Notes: a model not told the origin generated them from the sequence alone. DNA of 64,000 bases from Eubacterium sp. (GCA_017634555.1 JAGBNF010000020.1:16834-80833), one strand, 5' to 3'. Counted from the stretch's first letter, positions 1 through 11,584 are shown. Made by a program: numbers and translations.

Positions 1-1733
1 CCCTCGTTCATTCCGCAAAGGAAAATGTACGGGAACTCGAGACCCTTTGCCGCATGAACGGTCATCATCTTCACGCGGTCCTTGGTATCCTCTAAATCCG
101 TATTGGTGTAAAGCGCCACGTGCCTCAGATAATCGGCCAGCGTCGTCTCCTCACCGCAATTAGTTTCAAACTCATATATAGACTGCTTCAGCTCGGCCAA
201 ATTATCAAGTCTGTCCTGGGCACCCTCGGTACGAAGCGCCTCCTCGTAGCCGCTCTTATTCAGAATGTCACTTAGCAGCTCGGAAATAGGTCTTGAATCC
301 ATGCCCTCAGACATTTCATCCATCAGCGCCACAAATTCCCTCGCAGCGGTACCGTTGAAGATATTCTCGTCTATAGTCTCAAGCAGTGCCTGATACAGCG
401 AAACGCCCTTAAGCTCCGCATAATCCTCCAGGAAGCCCATACGACGCTGCCCCATATTTCTCTTCGGTGTATTTATAACCCTTTTGAATGCCATATCATC
501 CCTGAGTGCCAGACACCTGAGATATGAAAGCGCTGTCTTTATCTCTGTACGTTCAAAGAACTGAACGCCGCTGTAGATAGTATACGGGATTTTGTCCTTC
601 AGAAGCTGCTGCTCAACACTTCTTGTCAGGAAATGTGCGCGGTACATTACAGTTATATTTCTGTAATCCACTCCGCTTTCATGAAGCTTTCTGATCTCCG
701 ATGATATCCACTCTGCTTCCTTCTCCTGATTCGGAGCAAACTTCGCAACAACCTTGTCCCCCGACGGAAGTGTCGGGATCAAATCCTTTTCTATTCTGTC
801 TGTATTCTTTGCGATCAGCGAATTTGCCGTAGCTAGAATCTCAGGCGTACTGCGATAATTCTGCATCATCATTATGGTCTTACAGTCACTGTACTGCCTG
901 TCAAAATCCATAAGGAATTTCGTACTCGCACCTCTCCAGGTGTAAATAGTCTGGTCCGAATCACCTACGATAAACAGGTTATGATGATAGCCACAGAGCA
1001 CCTGCATCAGATCATACTGCGGTCTGTCGATATCCTGGAATTCATCGATCATGATGTACTCCAGTCTCTTCTGCCACTTTAGCTTACTCTCCTCGCTCTT
1101 CGAGAAAATGTAGAGCACAAAGCTGATGAGATCATCATAATCCAGGCCGAAGCATTTCTTCTGCTGATAGAGATATCCGTAGAAGATTATATCCTTTACA
1201 TTATCGGCCATGTTGTATTTAACACGAAGCATCTCAAGATCCATCTCGATGAGATCCTGATAATAATGCGGTCTCTCAACAAGCTTTATCATCTCGATCA
1301 TATCGCGGGCGTTGCTGAAGGTCATATCACGAAGTGTAAGATTCCTCTCCTCATAAACCACACGGAGCATCTCATCGATATCTGAAATGTCCAGCACCAA
1401 AAATGACTTCGGATACTGAACCACATGAGATTCCTCCTGCAAAACGCTCACGCAGAAGCCGTGAAATGTATTGATATAGCCTGTGTCATTATCTCCTGTA
1501 AGATTGTGTATTCGGCGGCGCATTTCATTTGCTGCCTTACTCGTAAATGTAACACAAAGGATATTGCCCGGAAGGATTCCGAGATCATTTACGAGATAAG
1601 CGAAACGGGATGAAAGCGCTCTTGTCTTTCCGGAACCCGCTCCCGCCACAACGCGCACGAAGCCCTCGGTGGTAGTCACCGCTTCCTTCTGTGCCTCGTT
1701 CAGATTTTCCAAAATTTCATAGTATTCCTGCAT
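1..1733 (-). CDS. pcrA: UvrD/PcrA-family ATP-dependent DNA helicase (3' end cut by window)
   Basis: Superfamily 1A 3'-5' DNA helicase acting in repair and removal of recombinase or stalled complexes. The first 577 codons are visible. In order I see the Q-motif-like LNEAQKEAV, Walker A GAGSGKT, motif II DEFQDID (family usually DEYQDTN), motif III GDSDQTIYTWRGA, motif IV NYRS and motif V VHAAKGLEF close to the window edge. Family members are about 720-760 residues, so roughly the last 150 residues (motif VI and the C-terminal tail) lie outside. The ATG at 1733 starts right before the Q-motif, as in the family. PcrA rather than RecB/AddA is inferred from size and motif spacing; another UvrD paralogue is possible. 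Confidence 0.9.
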   Translation of the reverse strand, partial: MQEYYEILENLNEAQKEAVTTTEGFVRVVAGAGSGKTRALSSRFAYLVNDLGILPGNILCVTFTSKAANEMRRRIHNLTGDNDTGYINTFHGFCVSVLQEESHVVQYPKSFLVLDISDIDEMLRVVYEERNLTLRDMTFSNARDMIEMIKLVERPHYYQDLIEMDLEMLRVKYNMADNVKDIIFYGYLYQQKKCFGLDYDDLISFVLYIFSKSEESKLKWQKRLEYIMIDEFQDIDRPQYDLMQVLCGYHHNLFIVGDSDQTIYTWRGASTKFLMDFDRQYSDCKTIMMMQNYRSTPEILATANSLIAKNTDRIEKDLIPTLPSGDKVVAKFAPNQEKEAEWISSEIRKLHESGVDYRNITVMYRAHFLTRSVEQQLLKDKIPYTIYSGVQFFERTEIKTALSYLRCLALRDDMAFKRVINTPKRNMGQRRMGFLEDYAELKGVSLYQALLETIDENIFNGTAAREFVALMDEMSEGMDSRPISELLSDILNKSGYEEALRTEGAQDRLDNLAELKQSIYEFETNCGEETTLADYLRHVALYTNTDLEDTKDRVKMMTVHAAKGLEFPYIFLCGMNE

Positions 1734-1810
1734 TGCTACCCCCTGTTATCTAATACCTTTTCATAAAATAAGATTGTCGCTACGCCGAGACGCATCTTTC
1801 GCGAAGCGAT

Positions 1811-1841
1811 ACTTTGTGGGAAACGCAGTTCCCTACAAAGT
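1811..1841. other. Inverted repeat between atpC and the helicase gene
   Basis: ACTTTGTGGGAA pairs with TTCCCTACAAAGT with one bulged base. A second, wider inverted repeat (ACCGGGG at 1847-1853 and CCCCCGGT at 1892-1899) surrounds 38 bases and is followed on the minus strand by ATTTTACT. Either could end the ATP synthase transcript, which stops at 1920, but neither has a strong T-run. Function is inferred only. Confidence 0.4.
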
Positions 1842-1919
1842 AAAATACCGGGGTCAAACTCCATAAATTCAAAATGAATCCTGCAAGTTTTCCCCCGGTT
1901 AAATTACAATGAAAATCGT

Positions 1920-2375
1920 TTATAAGCCTCTCTCTATGATTCGCTGTCTTATGATGGCTCTTCTGAGAGATGCCTCCGCCAAAGCAAATTCTGCAATACT
2001 TCTCTTCTGAAGCATTATCTCTCTTGCTTCCGCTTCTGCCCTGATTGCTCTTTCTTCATCGATCTCATCCGGCCACTCAGCCGAATCGATAAGAATCATG
2101 ACCTCGCCGTCCTCGATCAGCATCATCCCGGTGGAAACGGTTGCAACATATTCGGTATTAGGTTCCATTTCCCTCTTACCTTTAATGCCATTTCCGTAGG
2201 AAATCTCACTGCTCGTGCGGAACTTGATGACACCCTCGGCAATAGCGATTGCCATATTCTGGTGTCCCGCCAAAACTCCGTACTCACCATCGATAGCGGG
2301 AATAACGATAGACTCTATATTCCCTTCAAAGAAAGGATTGTCTGCCTCATATATTTTACAATGAAACGTGTTCAT
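1920..2375 (-). CDS. atpC: ATP synthase F1 subunit epsilon
   Basis: Epsilon subunit of the F1 central stalk, coupling gamma rotation to catalysis and limiting ATP hydrolysis. The N-terminal beta-sandwich shows the family pattern (FHCKIYEADNPFFEG, then PAIDGEYGVLAGHQNMAIAI); the C-terminal part is a helical hairpin rich in Glu/Ala/Arg. About 151 residues, slightly longer than the usual 130-140. Two nearby ATGs exist. I chose the inner one because GGGAG (2383-2387) lies 7 bases before it but only 1 base before the outer one at 2381. Last gene of the ATP synthase operon, 63 bp after atpD. Confidence 0.93.
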   Translation of the reverse strand: MNTFHCKIYEADNPFFEGNIESIVIPAIDGEYGVLAGHQNMAIAIAEGVIKFRTSSEISYGNGIKGKREMEPNTEYVATVSTGMMLIEDGEVMILIDSAEWPDEIDEERAIRAEAEAREIMLQKRSIAEFALAEASLRRAIIRQRIIERGL

Positions 2376-2438
2376 TATCATTCTCCCTTATAAAATGTAT
2401 CCTTAACTCATACATTTCACAAATCATCTACAGTAAAC

Positions 2439-4731
<2,293 letters not shown>

Positions 4732-4762
4732 ACCTGTTACAGCTTTCTTTTATCAGAATGTA

Positions 4763-6568
4763 TTATTTACCGAAGCTCTCCGTAAACTTCTTTGAGATTT
4801 CGATAATATCACTCTTATCTTCATCACTCAGCTGACCTGTTCTGTCAAGCTTCTCACAGAGTGAACCTTCGTTCTCATGATAATGATTAAGCAGTTCTTC
4901 ACGATACTTGTTGATATCATCAAGCGGAATATCCTGCATAAGATGTGCCGTAGCTGTTACAAGCAGGATGATCTGCTCATGCGGCTTGAACGGTTTACTC
5001 TGCGGCTGACGGAGGAGTCTCATAAGTCCCTGTCCGTAAGTCAGCTGCTTTTTGGTCGTCTCGTCCAGATCACTTGAGAACTGTGTGAAGACTTCCATTT
5101 CTCTATACTGAGCAAGATCCAGTCTGATGGTTCCTGCTGCTTTCTTCATAGCCTTTGTCTGTGCGGCACCGCCGACACGCGATACCGAAAGACCTACATT
5201 TACCGCAGGTCTCTGACCTGAGAAGAAGAGGTCTGACTCCAGGAATATCTGTCCGTCTGTAATAGAAATGATATTCGTCGGGATGTATGCCGATACGTCA
5301 CCTGCCTGAGTCTCAACGATAGGAAGTGCTGTTATACTTCCTCCACCGAACTCATCAGAGAGTCTTGCAGATCTCTCAAGAAGTCTTGAATGCAGATAGA
5401 ATACGTCGCCCGGATAAGCCTCACGTCCCGGAGATCTCTCCAGAAGAAGACTCAGAGCTCTGTATGCTATAGCATGCTTTGAGAGGTCATCGTAAACGAT
5501 AAGGACATCCTTACCCTTATACATGAAATACTCACCCAGTGCACAGCCCGCATATGGAGCAATATACTGGATAGGTGCTGTCTCACTGGCAGCAGCGGAT
5601 ACTACGATGGTATAATCCATAGCTCCGTGCTTGGTCAGGTTACCAACGATCTGAGCAACGCTGGATGCCTTCTGACCTATGGCAACATAAATACATATAA
5701 CGCCGTTACCCTTCTGATTAAGAATGGTATCGATAGCGATTGATGTCTTACCTGTCTGTCTGTCACCGATGATAAGCTCTCTCTGTCCGCGTCCGATCGG
5801 GAACATAGAATCGATAGAGAGAATACCTGTATTCATTGGTGTATCTACAGACTGACGCTTAACGATTCCCGGTGCAGGTGTCTCAATAGGACGATAACCG
5901 TCCGCATTTATAGGGTCCTTGCCGTCGATAGGATTTCCCATGGCATCGATAACTCTTCCGAGGAAATCATCACCGACAGGAATACCGGCTGTCTTCTTGG
6001 TACGTCTTACACGGCTTCCCTCAAGAACGTCATCATCCTTACCGAAAAGGATAATACCGACATCATTAGCTCTGAGGTCCTGTACCATTCCCTTAATGCC
6101 CGAATCGAAAATAACTGTCTCACCGTACTCAGCGGAATCAAGACCAGTGGCAACAACGATACCGTCGCCGACAGTCTTAACGTGTCCCTCTTCCTCTGCG
6201 ATTGCACCCAGTGACCACTCTTCAACAGAAGACTTGATAAGAGTTACAAGATCACGTCCATCCTCTGCAGGTCTGTCCAGATCATATCTGCCGTCTCCTG
6301 ATGCAGAACCGCCTGTTCTGATTCCTTCAAGGAGATCTCTAAACTGTCCGAATCTTCCTTCCTCTGTCCAGTCATAGATATCATCATCTACAACGAGCTT
6401 GAAGCCCTTGCTAATGTTGTTATCCGGCAGCCATCTGAGCACTATGTCTTTCTTATATTTCTTAGTAAGGAAATCTGTGAAGCCCTTCTTCTGCTCGGCA
6501 GAAGGTTCTGTCTCAGCATAGATATAGCATTCCAGAGTCTCCTCAACATTCTTAGGCTCCTGTGCCAT
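4763..6568 (-). CDS. atpA: ATP synthase F1 subunit alpha with N-terminal delta-like domain
   Basis: Non-catalytic alpha subunit, but about 601 residues instead of about 505. The alpha core begins near residue 100 ([13 protein letters not shown]) and carries Walker A GDRQTGKT and the arginine-finger block [13 protein letters not shown]. The first ~90 residues resemble the C-terminal domain of the delta subunit (E. coli delta: SEQQLAKISAAMEKRL then GDMVIDGSVRGRL; here [16 protein letters not shown] then [16 protein letters not shown]). No free atpH lies between b and alpha, so the fusion probably replaces it. The start at 6568 has AAAGGAG 8 bases upstream; an ATG at 6589 lies before that site and is less likely. 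Overlaps atpF by 17 bases. Confidence 0.95.
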   Translation of the reverse strand: MAQEPKNVEETLECYIYAETEPSAEQKKGFTDFLTKKYKKDIVLRWLPDNNISKGFKLVVDDDIYDWTEEGRFGQFRDLLEGIRTGGSASGDGRYDLDRPAEDGRDLVTLIKSSVEEWSLGAIAEEEGHVKTVGDGIVVATGLDSAEYGETVIFDSGIKGMVQDLRANDVGIILFGKDDDVLEGSRVRRTKKTAGIPVGDDFLGRVIDAMGNPIDGKDPINADGYRPIETPAPGIVKRQSVDTPMNTGILSIDSMFPIGRGQRELIIGDRQTGKTSIAIDTILNQKGNGVICIYVAIGQKASSVAQIVGNLTKHGAMDYTIVVSAAASETAPIQYIAPYAGCALGEYFMYKGKDVLIVYDDLSKHAIAYRALSLLLERSPGREAYPGDVFYLHSRLLERSARLSDEFGGGSITALPIVETQAGDVSAYIPTNIISITDGQIFLESDLFFSGQRPAVNVGLSVSRVGGAAQTKAMKKAAGTIRLDLAQYREMEVFTQFSSDLDETTKKQLTYGQGLMRLLRQPQSKPFKPHEQIILLVTATAHLMQDIPLDDINKYREELLNHYHENEGSLCEKLDRTGQLSDEDKSDIIEISKKFTESFGK

Positions 6569-7046
6569 TTCCTGTACTCCTTTCAGCACTCTTCAGAAAA
6601 GCATCATAAACATCGGTGGTCTCACTTGAAAGGATCATCTTGGCAGCTGCCTCTTCAACGATTCTTGTGATATCACCCTTAGCACTCTCAAGAATTTCAG
6701 CCTTCTCGATCTCTGCAGTCTTTCTTGCAGCTGCAAGGATCTCTGCAGCTTCTTCCTTGGCGGCTGCAGCCTGATCGCTGCGCATTCCGTCGATCTCAAC
6801 GGATGCCTTCTTCTTCATATCTGCGATAGTAGCCTCTGCAGCACTGAGCTTTTCCTTGTACTCAGCCTCGAGGTTAGTCGCATTTGCTAACTTCTCTTCA
6901 GCATCCTCATCCATTTTCTTGTACTCTTCAGTACGCTTATCCATGAATTTCTTTACCGGTCCATACAGAAGAACATAGAGACCTGTAAAGAGAATAACGA
7001 AATTAAGAAGATGCAGAAGAATCTGCTGTATATCAATACCTAACAT
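6552..7046 (-). CDS. atpF: ATP synthase F0 subunit b
   Basis: Peripheral-stalk subunit: one N-terminal membrane helix (about residues 8-28, [21 protein letters not shown]) then a long charged, Ala/Glu/Lys-rich coiled coil to about residue 145. 164 residues, typical. AAAGGAGACAAAACC precedes the ATG. Its C-terminus normally binds the delta C-domain; here that domain seems to be carried by alpha, which starts before atpF ends. The last ~20 residues ([20 protein letters not shown]) show no delta N-domain, so b-delta fusion of the mycobacterial kind is not present. Confidence 0.95.
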   Translation of the reverse strand: MLGIDIQQILLHLLNFVILFTGLYVLLYGPVKKFMDKRTEEYKKMDEDAEEKLANATNLEAEYKEKLSAAEATIADMKKKASVEIDGMRSDQAAAAKEEAAEILAAARKTAEIEKAEILESAKGDITRIVEEAAAKMILSSETTDVYDAFLKSAERSTGNGTGA

Positions 7047-7125
7047 TGGTTTTGTCTCCTTTAATTAAATGTACCAAGCAAGCTTGGACAAATCTTTTTA
7101 TCCCTAAATACTCTGTTGTTCTTCG

Positions 7126-7521
7126 TTACATAACGAAAATTATAAGTATCGCAACGATGAGTGCGTAGATAACTACTGTCTCGATAAGGATAAGACCGAG
7201 CATGAGTGAACCTCTGATATCACCTGTTGCTTCAGGCTGTCTTGCGATAGCTTCTGATGACTTAGCTACTGACATACCCATTGCGATAGCACCTGCAGCT
7301 GCTGCAAGTCCAACAACGAGAGCTGCACCAAATGCCTTACCGCTTACTGCGCTTGCATCTGCTGCTTCGTCTACAACCTCTGCTGCCTCAGCATCTGCTG
7401 TAACTGTGATCTGCTTCTTCTCTTCTGATGCACTAACCTTTGTAGCCTTTGTAAATCCACAAGCAGCTACTACTATAAGAAGAGCTATAAGTAATGTTGA
7501 AAGTTTCTTTGCAAGTTTCAT
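7126..7521 (-). CDS. atpE: ATP synthase F0 subunit c with long N-terminal extension
   Basis: Ring subunit that carries the coupling ion. The mature hairpin starts near residue 60: helix 1 (SGKAFGAALVVGLAAAAGA), polar loop ARQPEATGDI, helix 2 GLILIETVVIYAL with the ion-binding Glu. Most c subunits are 70-90 residues; this one has 131, with a signal-peptide-like start (KKLSTLLIALLIVVAACGF) and an acidic Ala/Glu/Asp stretch. Against the Na+-type ring of Ilyobacter, Glu and Tyr are kept, Ser66 is Thr, and the Gln32 position is Met, which argues for proton coupling (inference). GGAGG precedes the ATG. Confidence 0.95.
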   Translation of the reverse strand: MKLAKKLSTLLIALLIVVAACGFTKATKVSASEEKKQITVTADAEAAEVVDEAADASAVSGKAFGAALVVGLAAAAGAIAMGMSVAKSSEAIARQPEATGDIRGSLMLGLILIETVVIYALIVAILIIFVM

Positions 7522-7577
7522 TTTATTGATCCTCCATGATCTGATTTATATGTATATTTTTAAATTAATAAATATCG

Positions 7578-8408
7578 TTATTTTTTCTTATTCTTCTTTT
7601 CCTTCGGCTTCTTCTCATGCTTCTCGGAAACTTCTCCGTAGAACAGTGACGCCAGCATCGTAAGAACGTATGTCTGAACGAGTGCGTGGATCAGTGTGAA
7701 GAGAACACCTACAACTACAGGAAGCACAAAGCTGAGTGCCATATAATGGTAAACAAGCTCTGTAACAAGGGCTCCCGAAAGGAGGGCACCGAAAAGTCGG
7801 AAACTCATTGATATAGGAAGTGAGAACTCCTTGAGTGTAAGTCCGACACCCTTCAGCTTGTTTGAAATGATACCACCCGAAAGAATTATGAGATATGTTG
7901 TAACACCCATCTGAATAGCTGCATTTATATCAGCGATAGGTGCAGGCATTGCTATCGAATGGCCATGTGTTGTAACTGCCTGAAGTCCCAGCAGCTCGAA
8001 AAGCGTACTGAAACATATATATGATCCCGCAGCAAAAATGTATGCTCCAAGGAACTTATTCAAATGCGGGCTGTTTGACTTTGCAAGATTATCGAAAAAG
8101 CCTACCCAGGCCTCGAGCACCATCTGGAACTTTCCGGGTACCTTCTTAAACTTAGGTATCACAAATATCCTCAGGATAAGTGCAAAGAACAGTAATATTC
8201 CGGTAACAGTAAACGCCGATATCACGGCAGGATTTACTTCCATCCCGAAAAAATTAACCTTATAGCTATCATGGACAACCGCATCTCTCATGACATCCTT
8301 TACAGACCCATGTTCTCCGCCTGTGTTCGTCAGTATGATGCCCACTATCAGCAGCACGCATACTATCGCGGCGATGACGAGAGTCGTCGTCCTTTTTTTC
8401 TTACTCAA
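7578..8408 (-). CDS. atpB: ATP synthase F0 subunit a
   Basis: Stator channel subunit. Several membrane helices are visible (about residues 10-26, 60-85, 120-143, 168-182, 203-265). The essential arginine is in SMSFRLFGALLSG, and the C-terminal helix IHALVQTYVLTML matches the family. The tail after residue 262 is very Lys/Glu-rich. The start is TTG (8408) with AAAGGAG 10 bases upstream. First true ATP synthase gene; the rhomboid gene ends 39 bases before it, in the place often taken by atpI. Confidence 0.95.
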   Translation of the reverse strand: MSKKKRTTTLVIAAIVCVLLIVGIILTNTGGEHGSVKDVMRDAVVHDSYKVNFFGMEVNPAVISAFTVTGILLFFALILRIFVIPKFKKVPGKFQMVLEAWVGFFDNLAKSNSPHLNKFLGAYIFAAGSYICFSTLFELLGLQAVTTHGHSIAMPAPIADINAAIQMGVTTYLIILSGGIISNKLKGVGLTLKEFSLPISMSFRLFGALLSGALVTELVYHYMALSFVLPVVVGVLFTLIHALVQTYVLTMLASLFYGEVSEKHEKKPKEKKNKKK

Positions 8409-8447
8409 TTATGATCGTCTCCTTTCTCAGGAAATGGCTCTACAAAG

Positions 8448-9038
8448 TCACCCCTTTTTTCCTCCTGCTCCCGAAAGCAGACCTCCTATGCCGGCACCGC
8501 AAATACCACCGACGATATGAGTCAGCTGGGAAATATTATCCTTAACTGTAATCATGTTCCAGATTTCAGAACCCAGATAGATTACAATAATAAGAATCAT
8601 AGTGATCGGAATCTCACCTTTCTTGAGATCGACTGCAGAAACAAGAACGATCATCATGAAGACAACTCCGCTTGCCCCGAGAAGTATAACACTCGGGAAG
8701 AAAATAACAGTAACAAGGCCGGATACTACAGCTGTAATTCCTATTGCCTCAAGAAATGTGCTGCTGCCGTAACGGTTCTCAAGTATCGGACCGAGAAGCA
8801 GGAACAGCATCATGTTTCCCGCATAATGCTCGAAGTTTGAATGTCCGAGCACATGTCCGAAAAGTCTGAGGACAGCAAAAAAGCTTATCTTAGACCTGTA
8901 TACGGAAAAAAGCAGATGAGTACTCTGACCTGCGGTAATCCGCGCTAAGATAAGCACTATGAGTGATACCAGTGCGAAAGTAAGTGTCACCGGTGCATTA
9001 TACGAGAAAACTAATTTCTTTTTTCCACCTTCAGCCAT
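8448..9038 (-). CDS. Rhomboid-family intramembrane serine protease
   Basis: Six-helix membrane protease cleaving other membrane proteins within the bilayer. Family signatures: GHSNFEHYAGNM (helix 2 His/Asn oxyanion region), LLGASGVVFMM with the catalytic Ser of GxSG, and QLTHIVGGICGAGIGG with the catalytic His and the helix-6 GxxG. About 196 residues. I chose the ATG at 9038 because AAGGGGGA lies 8 bases before it. A longer frame to 9104 would run into the lon terminator. It is co-directional with and only 39 bases from atpB, so it probably is the first gene of the ATP synthase transcript. Substrate unknown. Confidence 0.9.
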   Translation of the reverse strand: MAEGGKKKLVFSYNAPVTLTFALVSLIVLILARITAGQSTHLLFSVYRSKISFFAVLRLFGHVLGHSNFEHYAGNMMLFLLLGPILENRYGSSTFLEAIGITAVVSGLVTVIFFPSVILLGASGVVFMMIVLVSAVDLKKGEIPITMILIIVIYLGSEIWNMITVKDNISQLTHIVGGICGAGIGGLLSGAGGKKG

Positions 9039-9060
9039 TTCAAAAGTCCCCCTTGTGAAA

Positions 9061-9102
9061 TAATAAAAAGGCATACCGAAAGGTTTCCACTTTCGGCACG
9101 CC
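9061..9102 (-). terminator. Terminator of lon
   Basis: 13-bp stem (9070-9082 with 9090-9102, two G-U pairs, 7-base loop) followed on the minus strand by CTTTTTATTATTT. It lies between the lon stop and the rhomboid start and separates the stress operon from the ATP synthase operon. Confidence 0.85.
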
Positions 9103-9106
9103 ATAT

Positions 9107-9135
9107 ATTATTGCACAATTTATATCAATTGTCTA
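9107..9135 (-). promoter_or_regulatory. Candidate promoter of the rhomboid-ATP synthase operon
   Basis: TAGACA and AATAAT are separated by 17 bases between the lon stop codon and the lon terminator. A start around 9100 would fall inside the hairpin. Both hexamers are imperfect, so this is tentative. Confidence 0.35.
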
Positions 9136-9153
9136 TCATCCATTTTGTTGAGA

Positions 9154-11433
9154 CTAATCGAGGATTCCGCAGCCTTTCAGCACCTCGGAAATCTTCTTAA
9201 CAGGGATAATCTCAAGCTTCTCTCTTACTTCCTCAGGAACCTCCTCAAGGTCCTCCTTATTCTTCTCAGGAATGTATACCTTCTTAACACCTGAACGTTC
9301 AGCCGCCATCAGCTTCTCAGGAAGACCACCGATAGGCATCACATTTCCCCTGAGGGAAACCTCTCCTGTCATTCCAATGGCAGGGTTTACCTTCTTACCT
9401 GTAAGAAGTGAAGCCAGGGCTGTCACCAGTGTGATTCCCGCAGACGGACCGTCCTTCGGTGTTGCACCTTCCGGTACATGAATGTGCAGGTCATGATTCT
9501 GATCCAGCTTATCTGCTTCCTTCGGGAAGAGCAGCTTGATGAGTGAGACTGCGATCTCTGCCGACTCCTTCATAACATCGCCGAGCTGTCCGGTGATGAT
9601 GACCTTTCCTGTTCCCTTAACGAGCTTTGTTTCTATAAAGAGTATCTCGCCGCCGGCTGCGGTCCATGCAAGACCCGTAACTATTCCGGCAGGTGTTCCC
9701 TTCTCAATCATATCGTGCTGGATGCCCTTAGATCCCAGGAACTCCTTCAGCATTGCTGGCGTAACGGAAATCTTATCCTCATCACCCTTAACAAGCTTCA
9801 CCGCTGCATAACGGCAGACACTGTCGATTCTCTTCTTGAGTCCTCTGACTCCGGCCTCCATAGTATAATTAGAAATAATCTTCTTAATAGCTGTATCTGT
9901 TATTGAAAGCTGGCGTCTCTTTATTCCCATGGCCTTCAGAGCCTTAGGGATGAGATGCTTCTTTGCAATTGAGAGCTTATCGTTAGCTGTATAGCCCTGG
10001 AAGTCGATAACCTCCATACGGTTGAGCAGCGGCTCAGGTATCGTATCTATAGTATTTGCTGTGCAGACGAAGAACACATTTGACAGGTCATACGGAACAT
10101 TCATGTAGTGATCTGTAAATGTACCATTCTGCTCAGGATCGAGAACCTCAAGCAGTGCACTTGACGGATCACCCGCAAAGTCGCTTGAAAGCTTATCAAC
10201 CTCATCGAGAACAACAACCGGATTGCTGGAACCGCTTCGCTTGATTCCCTCCATAATACGTCCCGGCATAGCACCGATGTAGGTTCTTCTGTGACCTCTG
10301 ATCTCAGCCTCGTCTCTGACACCACCGAGACTTATTCTTACATATTTGCGTCCGAGTGCTTCCGCGATGCTCTGGCCGATACTTGTCTTACCTGTACCCG
10401 GTGCACCTACGAAGAGCAGGATTGAACCTGCCTGCTTTGGATTGAGTGCCATAACAGCAAGCTGCTGAACTATTCTCTGCTTAACCTTCTTCAGGCCATA
10501 ATGATCTCTGTCGAGGATTTCCTCGGCACGTCTCAGATCTATCTCGCCCTGCTTTGCCGGCTTCCATGAAAGTTGTGTTACGAAATCCAGATAATCGTAA
10601 AGCATACCGTACTCGTGGCTGTTCTGGCCCTCCTGCTTCATACGGTTAAGAACCTTCGAAGCCTCGGCATAGGCCTCCTCATTCATTCCGGACTCTTCTA
10701 TCTTCTTCTCGAACTTTCTGATATCTGAAATGCTTTCCGGATGCATTTCATCAAGCTCCTTCTGAAGGATTTCGATCTGCTTCTTGATCGCATCCTCTCT
10801 GTAAAGGCTCTCGTTCTGCTCCTTCTGCTTCAGCTCAGCACCGTTCGCTACATCTACTATTTCAAAGAATTCGTAGACCATGCTCTCTACGAGCTTATAT
10901 CTTTCTCTTACGGAGTCCTCCTCGAGAACTGCGTACTTCTCTTCCCATGTTACATTATAATATCCTGCCGTTGCGGCAATCATTTCATTGAGATTCTTCC
11001 ACTGAAGGATGGCACCTCTTGCGAAGAGACCCCACTGATAGGAAGAAACGAACTTGAGGAATGAGCCCTTAAGTTCATCGAACTTCTGCTTCTTCTCAGC
11101 ATCGTCCATATCATTCTTCTCAGGACGGATCTCAGTCTCAGACTCGAAGATGCCCTTCCTGTTCTTCTTAAATGAAAGAATATTCACTCTGTCATAGGTA
11201 TGAATCTTAACATTTCCGTCAGAATCGATGGCTTCAACCTTCGCCTGAACACCGATTGGGAAAATGTCCTCATCGGTAATGTTGTCTCTATCTATATCAT
11301 TTGTGAGAAAAGCGAAGACAAGCTTCTCACCTACGGTGAGCTCGTCTATCTCCCAGTTCTCAATTACCTCTTTTCTAAAGTAAAATGTAACATCAGGGAG
11401 CAGTACTGTATCATAAATAGGTATTGTAATCAT
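9154..11433 (-). CDS. lon: ATP-dependent endopeptidase Lon
   Basis: AAA+ serine protease that degrades misfolded and regulatory proteins. N-terminal substrate domain to about residue 200, coiled-coil helical region, AAA+ module with Walker A GAPGTGKT and Walker B PVVVLDEVDKL, sensor 2 region, then the proteolytic domain with the Ser of PKDGPSAGIT and the Lys of GGLPEKLMAAE. About 759 residues, full length. The ATG at 11433 is preceded by AAGGAGGAGAGAT; an upstream ATG at 11457 lies inside the operator. The CIRCE operator 18 bases upstream puts lon under HrcA heat-shock control (inference from the site). Confidence 0.97.
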   Translation of the reverse strand: MITIPIYDTVLLPDVTFYFRKEVIENWEIDELTVGEKLVFAFLTNDIDRDNITDEDIFPIGVQAKVEAIDSDGNVKIHTYDRVNILSFKKNRKGIFESETEIRPEKNDMDDAEKKQKFDELKGSFLKFVSSYQWGLFARGAILQWKNLNEMIAATAGYYNVTWEEKYAVLEEDSVRERYKLVESMVYEFFEIVDVANGAELKQKEQNESLYREDAIKKQIEILQKELDEMHPESISDIRKFEKKIEESGMNEEAYAEASKVLNRMKQEGQNSHEYGMLYDYLDFVTQLSWKPAKQGEIDLRRAEEILDRDHYGLKKVKQRIVQQLAVMALNPKQAGSILLFVGAPGTGKTSIGQSIAEALGRKYVRISLGGVRDEAEIRGHRRTYIGAMPGRIMEGIKRSGSSNPVVVLDEVDKLSSDFAGDPSSALLEVLDPEQNGTFTDHYMNVPYDLSNVFFVCTANTIDTIPEPLLNRMEVIDFQGYTANDKLSIAKKHLIPKALKAMGIKRRQLSITDTAIKKIISNYTMEAGVRGLKKRIDSVCRYAAVKLVKGDEDKISVTPAMLKEFLGSKGIQHDMIEKGTPAGIVTGLAWTAAGGEILFIETKLVKGTGKVIITGQLGDVMKESAEIAVSLIKLLFPKEADKLDQNHDLHIHVPEGATPKDGPSAGITLVTALASLLTGKKVNPAIGMTGEVSLRGNVMPIGGLPEKLMAAERSGVKKVYIPEKNKEDLEEVPEEVREKLEIIPVKKISEVLKGCGILD

Positions 11434-11450
11434 ATCTCTCCTCCTTATTG

Positions 11451-11477
11451 TTAGCACTTCAATATAATGAGTGCTAA
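11451..11477. promoter_or_regulatory. CIRCE operator (HrcA site) upstream of lon
   Basis: TTAGCACTT - 9 bases - GAGTGCTAA. The consensus is TTAGCACTC-N9-GAGTGCTAA, so there is one mismatch and the spacer is exact. It lies between the lon start (11433) and AT-rich sequence that could hold the promoter. CIRCE normally controls hrcA-grpE-dnaK and groESL. Confidence 0.9.
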
Positions 11478-11555
11478 TTAAAAGGATATCATATATTCAC
11501 AAAATTTCAAGTTGTTTTTTTGCATAATTTTAACATTTAACAAGGGGCTAACGGC

Positions 11556-11584
11556 TTTACAAAGAACCCTCTTTACGATAAAAT
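11556..11584 (+). promoter_or_regulatory. Candidate sigma-A promoter of the HD-GYP gene
   Basis: TTTACA, 17 bases, TAAAAT, 33 bases before the proposed TTG start. Good match to consensus and well placed in the divergent gap with lon. Confidence 0.65.

Noticed and set aside
7126-7521. Na+-coupled c-ring
   Set aside because: Glu, Thr and Tyr of helix 2 could fit, but the Gln of helix 1 is replaced by Met, so I do not claim Na+ specificity.
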